A DNA stretch of 64,000 nucleotides from Chondrosia reniformis. Lineage: Eukaryota > Porifera > Demospongiae > Chondrillida > Chondrillidae. The notes under the pieces were generated by a model. The model was not told where the DNA came from, ran no database searches, and saw only the letters and a list, made by a program, of their open reading frames with translations. Positions within the stretch are counted from its first letter, which is position 1, and every line of letters begins with the position of its first letter. This document shows positions 12,401 through 23,600 of this stretch, piece by piece. The stretch covers positions 8,570,501 to 8,634,500 of the forward strand of contig OX359189.1 in assembly GCA_947172415.1 (NCBI GenBank). The letters run 5' to 3'. Position numbers and translations under genes: made by a program.

Positions 12401-13900
12401 TTATATAAAACAGTTACATAATTTATATAGCACTTATTATCTGATTTATATTACATTAAAATGAACCTCTTTTGACTTTGGTTGTTGTGAAATAACTCTC
12501 GGTAGTATACTTGGTAGTACTTCTATATATGTTTCAAGAATTCAGACAAATATATTGACAATAATTGCTTGATTCCTTCTCTTAGTGTTTCCTCCTCAAA
12601 AGTTGTCTGATTAAACTGTTGTGGTTTGATTATCACATGGATGCATTATTAGTGTTTACATGACAAGATCGGACAAGATTAAAATGCAAACATACAGTGC
12701 ATACTTATACTATACAAATGACTTTATTAAATTCTTTGTCTATAAGACATAAAAATATAGTTAACCTACTAGTTGAGGAAAGGAATTTACCTCATGTATT
12801 CTGAAATACTCCTTGAGATAATCCACAGTAAATGCTCCATAACAGTACTCTTACATGGGTTATCTTGAGGTCCCTGCTTGTATTCTTGTCATGTATACGT
12901 ATATAATAAGTCACACACACAATTGTGCATTCACTCTATTGTTAATGATCTTCTATTATGATTCTTATATAGAAGTTGTTATGTACATCAATTAGTGCAG
13001 ATTTGCTGTTATAATATTGGTGCCGCCAGTCTAGCCCTGCCTAAATGTGGGCGTATAGTATACGTAGGTATGGATATGCCTACAGGAAACATATGAATAC
13101 CATTGACATAAGTATGCATCTTGCCTTAGCTGTACTAATGGAACCTCCCTTAATGGCCACCTCCCATAAACAACCATCTCCAAAATGCCTCCTTACTGAG
13201 TACACATTTCCGTAGTCCTGGTTGAAATCCCATTCAGTCTAATACTTAAGCACCCTCCTAAATTACATACATCTATATAGAATCCCAGACACTAGCTTTA
13301 GACCATTGCAACATGTATAATTGCACAAGTGCCAGATAAGCAAATGCCAGTGCATGCCTGTGTGTGGCAAAAAATACACAGCAAATTGACAGACTCAATA
13401 ATATGTATGAAGCTAGGAAATTAAATGCATCTGACTCCACCTCCTCTCCTGATGACAGGAATATTCTCTAAAATGGAGACACATGTAGTGTCATGATCAC
13501 TTTCTCGAGGAAAATAGAGATAGAGAATCAGATGTATTTGACCAAATAACAAGCTTAAGACAGTGTCATGCATGACACGTTGACATAGAATCTTCTTGCT
13601 CACAATTTCCACAAAGTTGAACTATGCATCGCGGTCGCTGAAAAGTTTAAGTAAAACAACAATTGGTATACTTTTCAGTCGCATTTCATCATCAATTTCG
13701 TCCTGACTGAGCTGAAACTAGCTCACGGCCCGGTTAAAATTCCAGCGCGTTCGATTTTGCTATAAATATGGCTAAGGTTTGCTCAACCGCCAAAGTAATT
13801 CCAATAACACAATCTAATAAAATTTGATAGAATAGATAGTTGTGTATATACATACAATAAATCATCTAAGGTATGAATACGTATGTACACATAATATTAT
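12401..13900. other. Intergenic, no gene recognised
   Basis: AT-rich DNA between the D and E receptor copies. I find no family exon, RNA gene or clear element on either strand. The short minus ORF near 13421-13612 has no recognisable domain. Confidence 0.5.
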
Positions 13901-13904
13901 TTAC

Positions 13905-14131
13905 AATGGATCCTCGCTTATCCGGACCCAATGGGACTGGACTATGTCATTGAGATGAGTGCAAAAGAGTGGTACTTCCGTCTCTAAAGTGTCACTAATA
14001 CATTTCCAGACATTGTCACAGCTAGCCATTGTCACAAACATGTACACAATACTAAACGATGGACGGTAAGAAGAAAAAGGAATCAAAGGGGTTGGATACT
14101 TGAGGTCTGGATAAGTGAGGGTCCACCATAA
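13905..14131. mobile_element. pogo/Tigger-like MITE
   Basis: Terminal inverted repeats: left TGGATCCTCGCTTATCCGGA, right end complementary to TGGACCCTCACTTATCCAGA, about 220 bp apart. Such TIRs are typical of non-autonomous pogo/Tigger elements. The interior has no intact transposase. Confidence 0.65.
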
Positions 14132-14483
14132 TAAATGTTGCGTACTATAAAGTGGTGTGTTAAAAATGTATTCATCCCATTACTGAATAATGTTCTTATA
14201 TACTCCAACTGATCAACAAAAGTGAAATGGATACACCAGATAAAATGATCCATGAACTGCAAACAGAGTTACCTGTACCTACGTAATGTATATACGTACA
14301 TAATATATATATAAAGGTATTTATAAAAACCAACTGAAGATGCTATATACAAAAAAGATACATAAATAAACTATAATTTAACAATATTATATGGTTATGC
14401 CTAAAGTTATGACCACCCCTAGTATGTATATAGGTACGTATATATATAACTGATTCATATATAGGTAGTAATTTAAATCTTAC

Positions 14484-14771
14484 CTGATAGAGATGTTGTT
14501 GTTACATTTCTTTTAAACTTAATACTTGCAATCTCTAGACAATAAGCTCCAACTCCAATCTCATAAGATGTACCAGGAGTAAGACCTTCAATAGTGAAGG
14601 ATGTTTCAGTAGTGGTTGTATTCCTCAAACTTGATCCATCTCCACTCTGTTGCCATGTTACCTCATACATGAAGGTACAGTTCTCAAAACACTCATCACT
14701 GTGGGACCACATCAAGGAGATACTTGTATCAGAAGGGACGGATGTGAGTGAGGTTGGAGGAAGGGGAGACT
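14484..14771 (-). CDS. FN3 domain exon of receptor copy E
   Basis: A 288-nt phase 1-1 exon (acceptor CTTCAG, donor G|GTAAG). Encodes SPLPPTSLTSVPSD at its start, then YEVTWQQSGDGSS, FTIEGLTPGTSYEIGVGAY and a Thr-rich end. A canonical FN3 module close to 9925-10215. No TM exon follows before 13.9 kb, so copy E cannot make a membrane receptor alone unless it splices onto exons of copy D. Confidence 0.7.
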
Positions 14772-14842
14772 CTGAAGGAATACCAGCTATAGTTATATTA
14801 ACACTAACTATAAATAACAGAAGTACTCAATGGCTTATTTAC

Positions 14843-15169
14843 CTCTAACTCTAACAGTCACAGGTTCACTCTCCTCCATACTACCATCAGCATACACAAC
14901 AGCACAAGAGTAGTTAGCCTCTCCATTGAGGAAGACACTCTTTCTTGTTGTCACACTCACAACTGTCTCAGTATTACTCTGGGATACAACCATATGGTAT
15001 GTATCAGGTAGATCAATCCTCTCTCCATCCTTCATCCACACTACAGGACTGGTCTGATTGAAGATGGGTCCACTTGATGTAGTATCAGTTATATCATGAT
15101 GGTGACAAGTGAGTTGGACTTGTCTGTCATAACAGACTGGACTGGGTTGGAAGGTTACATTATGAACCA
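14843..15169 (-). CDS. Ig domain exon of receptor copy E
   Basis: A 327-nt phase 1-1 exon (acceptor CATGCAG, donor G|GTAAAT), about 109 residues. Cys pair in VQLTCHHHD and NYSCAVVY, central Trp in VVWMKDGE. Differs from the D copy by a few substitutions (for example IFNQ versus IFSQ, YADG versus YTDG). Open frame, embedded in a partly decayed gene. Confidence 0.7.
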
Positions 15170-15235
15170 CTGCATGCAATAAAATAATACATTCAGTGTT
15201 TCTCATTTTAGCACTATAACATTTATAAACTCACT

Positions 15236-15437
15236 CAATGTAAAGAAAGCCATTTTATGTACTACACTGAATTAAAGTCACTAAAAGATACTGTCACATG
15301 ATACTGACTATTTGGTATTAGAGGCTGGATAGTACTTTATACAGTGATTGATATTATAAAAGCTTTCACACTTTTGAAAACATTCCTCCAAATGTTTGAT
15401 TGGCTTTTTTGCCAAGAGATCACATTCCTAACAGCTA
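15236..15437 (-). pseudogene. Degenerate FN3-like exon of copy E
   Basis: Aligns with 10685-10964 but has lost about 60 nt in the middle and has in-frame stops near the 3' end. It retains the acceptor context and sequence corresponding to QPLIPNSQYHVTV. It marks copy E as decayed, or as a gene that skips this exon (phases would allow skipping). Confidence 0.65.
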
Positions 15438-15465
15438 CATCAAAACAACATATTTATTGACTCAC

Positions 15466-15783
15466 CAGGTGAATCTACAGTAACTTCATTACTGATGACT
15501 CTATTTGGATCAGATGTACCAACATCACCATCATAAGTAAAACACCTGTAAGTGTAGACTTTATTCTCAAACTCTTCTCTGGTCACACTGATAGTCAGAG
15601 TAGTAGTAGTTGTATTACCATCATCATCATGATTAGGATTAGAGTGAGGAATGAATTCATTTTCATTTCTCTCCCATCCAACATATGACTGTCCATCAAG
15701 TACAGGATGTGTACATGTTAACTTGTAGGTTTGACCAAAACAAGGAGGATTTGATGGAGCAGTGAGTGTAACAGTAGCTTCAG
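15466..15783 (-). CDS. V-like Ig domain exon of copy E
   Basis: A 318-nt phase 1-1 exon (acceptor TTATAG, donor G|GTGAGT) with no stop in the coding frame and no internal ATG. It encodes EATVTLTAPSNPPCFGQTYK at the start, Cys in KLTCTHP, Trp in VGWERNENEF, LTISVTREEF and YRCFTYDGDVG. Unlike the D copy it is intact. A degenerate match to the copy D signal exon lies at about 15945-15975, but its ATG is changed to an ATA context, so no start codon is seen. Confidence 0.7.
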
Positions 15784-15825
15784 CTATAAAAATAGCATGA
15801 TATTATACAAATAATTGTGTGATAT

Positions 15826-15848
15826 ACATACGTACGTACGTACGTACA
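15826..15848. repeat. (TACG)n microsatellite
   Basis: Uninterrupted TACGTACG repeats, the longest example here of a word (TACGTA) that recurs through the whole window. Confidence 0.9.
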
Positions 15849-17727
15849 TATCATACACATATATAATATTACAATGCACTATGATTAAAAATCAATACCA
15901 TTATGCAATCAAATTAAAAAGTGAATAATTTGCAAACAGCATAGCAAGAATAGGACAAGGGAAAGTTATTAAATATTACACTTTATTATTGACCAATCAA
16001 AGTTCTTTGAATTGTAGTAGTAAATTGGGACGCACAAAGTCTAAAGGCTCAATAATATTATTTGTTGTGAATTTTGATATACGTACATAGGTGGCCTCTC
16101 TTCTCCTTTAAACTTTGGTTATAACGTTGCATATATATGTATATACGCATATATAAAACAAAATGTATTTATAAATGCAGTACTTGCAACTTACAAAGAT
16201 GAAATGAAAGCGTCAAGATGATTGAATATAGTATGTATTGTGTACAGGGAAACATATCTATCTTGTGTTTGATGTATTATAGGTTGACCTACATAGATAA
16301 GTGTAGAAAATAATTATTAACAAGCATACATATAAGGTGGAATTCCCACAACACGACCATGCATGCACTAGCTGCTTGGTGGTTAAAAATTTCTGTGAAG
16401 AAATTCTAGTCCAGTTTCACTTCAAGTACGAACGTATATGTATCTGTTTTTAACTATAGAGTATAGCAATGTTTAGTATTATGTGTATACAGCAGTCAAA
16501 CATTGCTCAACTGTGAGATGTCTCTAGATCTGCTGAGAATTAGCTGTTAAGAAGCTGCTAATACTGGTCATTGACCTCTTTCAACTTAATAATGCTTCCA
16601 TTATAAGGATAGTATAATTAAAGGTAAGCCATTTAACAATGTACTGCTTCAGCCTCCTCAAAAATACATTTCCATAGTATGTATATCTAATCATGTCAGT
16701 AACATTTGGGAAATTTACATTGACTGATTATTAGTTCACCGATATAGTATGTACAGAATGTTGTATTCATTTCAATTTTTGTTTCCTCTAGTTTCTAATT
16801 GATAATACATGAATGGGCTGGCATGTGACCATACTCAGCAGGAAATGGCTGGTGTCAGCACATATGTACATTCCATTTGTAGTATATGATATATGTACAA
16901 AATTTCAAATTGCCTGTCACAAGATTTACACCTTGCATCATGAGACTTATAGGTCACAGGAGCTACACACACATCTAGGGATTCCTCAGTTTTATAGATA
17001 TTGCATAACATTCATAAGAACCATGTTAATAGCTTCAATATAATAATATTAGTGACTATACAATATTCTATATACATGTATATACAGTGTAAGTTACAAT
17101 ATACTAAGGTATGCATATTCACATATATATGTATATTCACATGTAAGGTGTTTAGGAACTGATTTAAATATATAGGAGCAAGCCCTATTTAAATATATTT
17201 AAATGGTCTCTATGTACATGAGTATGGGTCTGTCAACATGTTTCAGTCAATCAACATTCTAAATATTTACACTACATGTACGTACATTCATATCAAACGG
17301 TTTTATGAAAATTGTTCTCTCAGTCAATTACAGTGTCATTTATGCATAAATTAAACAAACCTTATGCATTAGATTATGCTGATTGTTGATTATCTTTTAT
17401 GATTCAACTGATAATAAACCACAAATATTGACAGTCAAGCAGTCAAAAGGAAATGTGAAAGAAGCAATTGCTGGGAATAGATCCCAGGACAGCTGGTTTT
17501 GATTACCATGCTCTGTCACTAACCTAGATTATCACAACATTAGTGCCTCGTTCCTATATATTTGAATAGAACAGGATCACAAATGATTTACGTATATTAT
17601 TGTCGCTATATACTGTAAGGCATTAACTAGGGCCACGGTCATGTCAACATAAAGTGGACTGTGACATACTCTCTGACAAACAGGGAGATACTACAAGATT
17701 GACAAGGGAAGTATGTATTATAACAAT

Positions 17728-18020
17728 TATGTTGGCCTGACACATGTTTATTTGTATTCAACAAAATATGAAAGTGAGCATTCAATAGTTCTACAAAAGA
17801 GAAATCAGTTTCAAAGTTATACATACATATACGTATATACTGCTGATGAAGACCTACGGGTCGAAACGTTCAATCTAGCTCAATTTTGTTGCCGATAGCT
17901 CCATGTTGGCCTGACACATGTTCAAGTAAATTCAACAACGTTTAACATGAAAGTGAGCATTTAATAGGTCTATGAAACAGAATTATGAAAATCAGTTTCA
18001 AAGTTGTATATACATACGTA
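17728..18020. repeat. Direct repeat pair flanking a ribozyme-like motif
   Basis: Two imperfect copies of about 105-120 bp (17728-17832 and 17902-18020) share ATGTTGGCCTGACACATGTT, GAAAGTGAGCATT and AATCAGTTTCAAAGTT. The hammerhead-like motif at 17843-17870 lies between them, a layout resembling elements that carry a ribozyme in repeated termini. Confidence 0.7.
17843..17870 (+). ncRNA. Hammerhead-ribozyme-like core
   Basis: CTGATGA, then a GACC-TAC-GGGTC hairpin, then GAAAC and GTT. These match the conserved hammerhead core (CUGANGA, stem II, GAAA). Stem I is only partly supported and stem III would be very short, as reported for ribozymes of Penelope-like elements and retrozymes. Related copies lie at 28826, 32023 and 40702. 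Self-cleavage is inferred, not shown. Confidence 0.5.
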
Positions 18021-19589
18021 CATATGTACATACAGTACGTAGGCAAAATCATAAATAGATAACTTGAATTTAAAACAAAACTTCAATTGTATGCACGTAC
18101 GTATATCAAAATGAAACAGTTTCAATTGGTTTATTTCATACATAGGAACAGATTATTGTACTCGTATTTAATACTTGAAAAATAGAATAATTAGCATATA
18201 TCTTCATATATTAACTACAATAATGTATTATTAGGTACTTCAATTAGGGTTCAAGGTCCCATGCAATAGAATAGTTAACAATTGGAAGCCAAACAACAGC
18301 AAATATTAATACTTTGTTTTTTCTCACATTTGATTGTGTGCAAACATCAATGGCACATGTAAGTATTTAAAAACAGTGTAAAACTAATAAAATATTGTTT
18401 AAATAGAATATATACAGCACAAACAAGCCATCTACTAAAACTTGAATACCTGTACTGAAATTTTCATACACAAATGACTATCTCATCAAATATACTTATA
18501 TTTATTAATCACTTAGCATGTTTTGTGAGAATAATAATACAATTATATATATAGTGTATTAATACTAAAGTTCGCATATGTACATTACATTAATATTTGT
18601 ATCAATGATGCATCTCCGAGTATATAAACAGTATAAATGTATGACATTAATTTTAATGGCCATTAGCAAATTGATCAAGTGTAAAATATAAAAGTGCAGG
18701 CACATGCAGTGTTACTGTAAATATACATATAAATATCCATAAAGTGAAGGAACAATGAAATTGATTCAATTCATAATGCCTGTTCCTCATGTATCTACGT
18801 ATGTGAGGTACATGATCAAGTAGGAAAAGGAACTACCTGGTACAACTTGTACCATTAATACACTATACTGTCTTTGATATATGGACAAGGAAGAATGCTG
18901 TATTTCTGGTCTACTGGTCAACATAAAGAAGGAATGGGAATACCACAATTAAATATTGAAAAGGAAGACCTCATATATACATGTATATACATGTTTCATG
19001 ACTTTTTTTGGGATTTTACTGAATAAGTTCTACACATATATAGCTAGGGACACCATTTTAGTTAAAAAGGAGATACAAAAATAATACATGAATATCCGTT
19101 AACACATACATGTACATGCATTATGTGAGGTATAGTTACAGATAACACAACAATACAGAATATGCTATAGATAAGTATATAGGGTATATAGACCTTGAAG
19201 GACTATATAAAATATCAACTACCCCTGTACTCGAGGTTATAATCGATAGGATTAGCTGAACAGCAGTACGTAGTATATATATACATTAGTTGCTATATAA
19301 ATGCTAAATACAATAATACTATTACACTAAACTATTTTGTGTATCTTGTAATTTTGTAAACTGTTACATGTACCTTTGGATCGTCTTTCTCTCTTGACAA
19401 ATGAAGGTACTTCCGTTTACGAGGCTAATATACCCGCTGCACACACAAAACACATTAGAAAGGCAGTTCCTGTAAATATACTGTACGTATATGTATGTGT
19501 GTTAGTGTAGGGAAAGTGCATTGTATATTATGCATAATATATAAATATAATAAACTGATCATGATCATTATCATTATCTTTTAACTTAC

Positions 19590-19800
19590 CCTTATTTTAC
19601 AAATCTTCTTTACAATAAACTCCAACTCAAATACTTATATCAGAAGGGATGGATGCGAGTGAGGTTGGAGGAAGGGGAGACTCTGAAGGAATATTAGCTA
19701 TAACCATAATAACACTAACTATAGCAGAAGTATTCAATGGCTTATTTACCTCTAACTCTCACAGTCACAGGTTCACTCTCCATACTAGCTACCCATGCAG
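19590..19800 (-). pseudogene. Relic of FN3 and Ig receptor exons
   Basis: Contains a fragment like the start of the FN3 exon at 14484-14771 (acceptor side, SPLPPTSLASIPSD-like) and about 50 nt of the 3' end of the Ig exon (TVRVRG with donor). Most of both exons is gone. It indicates a third copy of the D/E-type unit. Confidence 0.65.
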
Positions 19801-20637
19801 TTGAGTTGTTGTATTACATGAGTTGTTGTGTCTGAGTGTGTGAGCTGCACAAGGCTAAATACTTAGAGATGAAACTGTACTTTTAATAAATTTAACTAAA
19901 CATTGTAACACCACTGTCTGAGGTTGCAGTCCCTTTATTGTGAAGACAGTTATCTGGTAATTGTGAGGTAGTCATCAGCATCGGAATAATTCCATTTTAT
20001 TACTTACGAGAATTCCACTTTAGAGCAATCTCTTTACTTCTTTGCTTTATGTTTGATAGAGTTGGAGTAACTGGCTTTTCCATAAAGTGCTTACATATAT
20101 AATACAAAATACCAAAATACTAAAATAGGGAAAGCATACGTATACGTAATAATAAAAGGTTAATAAAAGGTTGTTAGAGATTCATATTTTATGTTATGTT
20201 TAATTTTAGTCAAAATCTTTTTGACTTTTTTTAGTTGAATTAGCCAGTACCAGATACAAAATCACTCCATTTATCCCTATCTGATCAAGATCTACAAATG
20301 TAAAGAAAAGAAATCCACTTAACGTTTTTGATGATCCTTTTTGATGATATTCTACAAAAAATAAAATGCATTTATAATAAAAGTATTCAAATTTAATACG
20401 TACATTCCTCTCATAAATGAAACATACCAGAAACCTCTGAATATATCATGACAACTGAGATTCTAATGAGAGAGTGAGAGAGTGATGGAGAGTGAGAGAG
20501 AGAGAGAGACAGATGACTAAGAGCTCTTAACACAAACATTGCATCCTAAAAGTACCCAAATTTTCTAACTCAAGTGTTCAAACCTGAGGTTGCTTATTCC
20601 CAATTTTAGACAGCATACACCTAAGAAGTACGTATAT

Positions 20638-20662
20638 TTATGTATAAGCTATAGTTTGTACA
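20638..20662 (-). CDS. Short alternative terminal tail exon
   Basis: After acceptor TTTTGCTAG the frame left in phase 2 by 20792-20832 reads VQTIAYT and stops. It is the paralogue of the start of the acidic-repeat exon (VQTIQAEEQ...) at 21474-21843, without the repeat array. Confidence 0.4.
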
Positions 20663-23600
20663 CTAGCAAAATACATAAAAGAAGAAAATGAGGGTAATTG
20701 GAAGCAGTCCTGTAACTTTAGGTGCAGGCTAACCCGTATTACATTGAATGAAATATAATGAACATAATTAATACAATCTATTATTACTTACAACACCAGA
20801 TCTAGACTTTCATCCTCTTTAGCAGCTGGTTCCTAAAATGTAGGAAACAATTACTTTAAAAAGGAAGCAGCGATTAAGAAATTCTCAAAGTACTGGCATT
20901 ACTAACTGTTATATCTAGCTTATTTTGCATTTACATGTACACATATGGTACTGATTACACTAAAAATTGAATTTAAAATGCTACGGACTTACAAACAGTT
21001 CCTGATTATTCTTTAGAGCATCTTCATTGTGTATAAACCGTACAAATACTACACTTAAAAGGTGTGCTTTTTTCTGATAATTTAAAGTTCTCTCAAAACA
21101 TACTAGAAAATTGTCTGAGACTTTAAATTGATAATTTCCATAGCCCTAAAAGGAAATATAGGCATGGATTGAAGTCATGCTGGAGATATGTATATTTGCA
21201 GTAACCAGTTTTTTATTACAATAATTCTTTGACTCTACATGATATATATACACAGTGTCACATAGATAAGAAAAATAAAGATATATATACACCAAGACTA
21301 ATCACAGAGTATATATATGTGTATATCCCCTTAACAAATATAAAAATGATTAAAAACCAACTTGCTGTCTGTCAGGATCATCATTGCTTTCAAGGGCATT
21401 AGCTGAAGAAACCTACAATTCAATATAAGTATGAAGATAATGATAAATAATGAATACAATTGTTATTACTCACAGGCATCATTTCACTTTCATTTTCTTC
21501 CGCTTGTTCTTCCGCTTGTTCTTCCACTTGATCTTCCGCTTGCTCCTCCGCTTGTTCTTCCACTGGATCTTCCGCTTGCTCCTCCGCTTGTTCTTCCGCT
21601 TGTTCCTCCGCTTGTTCTTCCGCTTGATTTTCTGTTTGTTCTTCCGCTTGTTCTTCCGCTTGATCTTCCGCTTGATCTTCCGCTTGATCTTCCGCTTGTT
21701 CTTCCGCTTGTTCTTCCGCTTGTTCTTCCGCTTGATCTTCCGCTTGTTCTTCCGCTTGTTCCTCCGCTTGTTCCTCCGCTTGGTCTTTCGCTTGGTCTTT
21801 CGCTTGATCTTCTGCTTGTTCTTCCGCTTGTATAGTTTGTACACTAGCAAAATATGTACAAGAAGAAAATGAGGGTAACTGGAAGCAGTCCCATAACTTT
21901 AGGTGCAGGCTAACCCGTATTACATTGAATGAAATATAATGAACATAATTAATACAATCTATTATTACTCACGACACCAAATCTAGACATTCATCATCTT
22001 TAGCAGCTGGTTCCTAAAATGTAGGAAACAATTACTTTAAAAAGGAAGCAATTAAGAAATTCTCAAAAGCACTGCCATTACTAACTAATATATCTAGTTT
22101 ATTTTGCATTTACATGTACACATATGGTACTGATTACACTAAAAATTGAATTTAAAATGCTACGGACTTACAAACAGTTCCTGATTATTCTTTAGAGCAT
22201 CTTTATTCTGTATAAACCGTACAAATACTACACTTAAAAAGGTGTTTTTTTTCTGATAATTTAAAGTTCTCTCAAAACATACTAGAAAATTGTCTGAGAC
22301 TTTAAATTGATAATTTCCATAGCCCTAAAAGGAAATATAGGCATGGATTGAAGTCATGCTGGAGATATGTATATTTGCAGTAACCAGTTGTTTATTACAC
22401 TAATTCATTGACTCTATACACACACAAATATTATAAAAAATACGTAATACGTACAGTATACATGATATATATACACAGTGTCAATCACATAGATGAAGAA
22501 AAATAAAGATATACAGTATATACACCAAGACTAACCACAGAGTATATATATATATGTGTATATCCCCTTAACAAATATAAAAATGATTAAAAACCAACTT
22601 GCTGTCTGTCAGGATCGTCATTGCTTTCAAGGGCATTAGCTGAAGGAACCTACAATTCAATATAAGTAGGAAGATAATAATAAATAATAAATACAAATAA
22701 TACAATCTGATTTTACTCACATGCACCAGAATATCATTTGCTTCAGTTGGTTGTAAAAGTATAACCTAAACAAAAATGTATAATTACAATGAGACCTTAA
22801 TATAACTACCCTTTGTACAAGGAGTTATGCAATACTGTCACAGTCAGTCAGTCAGTCAGTCAGTCAGTCAGTCAGTCATCAGTTTGTTAAACAGGAAATC
22901 GCAGTACGTATTTCTTGACTCTGTGCTGGAGAGTAATGAAGGATGGATGTCTTAACAGAGCCTAAGCTAAGACCATCATGACTGATATTCGCAGCAATTT
23001 CTGCCCTAAGTGGCATTTTACCATTTTTTACATTCTATATACTGAAGACATTGTGCACAGGAGAGGAATGGTTGTATTAGCTATGTTGCCTTCAGGTCAC
23101 CTACACACCTGTATATACGTATGTACATATATGCAGAAGGTTTGTAATAAATGAGCACTAGCTCCTTCTTGTTAATTGTATCCACTGCTACTGCTAGATG
23201 AACTCACTGATACTTCATTCTGACCATTTACAACATCCTTCTGACAATTTGCAACATCCTTCTGACAATTTGCAACATCCTTCTGACAATTTGCAACATC
23301 CTTCTGACCATTTACAACATCCTTCTGACAATTTGCAACAGTGGCATATTCTGTTCCACTCAGCATACTGTTATCCACATTGGTAGGTCCTTTTTTAAAT
23401 TGTTCAGGATTAAGTTGGGCATATTCTAGTTCCCCCTTTTTTTCCTAATAAATTCAAACATGCTAAACAACTTCAAATACCTCATCATATTTCATTCAAG
23501 GCTACTGACATGCACGATTTCCTATTACAAAAATGGATGCTAACATAGCCTTAAGTAATCATTCTGTCATGCATCTAAGACATCACCAACTTTGCAAATA

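Larger units (their letters stand above)
15990..19590. other. Intergenic, no gene apart from one repeat unit
   Basis: AT-rich sequence with microsatellite-like TACGTA and TATATA tracts. The only structured feature I recognise is the duplicated unit and ribozyme-like motif at 17728-18020. The ORF at 16813-17043 has no recognisable domain. Confidence 0.5.

Noticed and set aside
13421..13612. 63-residue minus ORF
   Set aside because: No domain, no splice context, in a non-coding spacer.
21431..21872. Long plus-strand ORFs rich in PLVLPLD or FRLFFRL, and a minus ORF rich in KRKNKRK
   Set aside because: They are alternative frames of the 12-bp repeat. Only the minus EEQA frame fits the splice phases of its neighbours.
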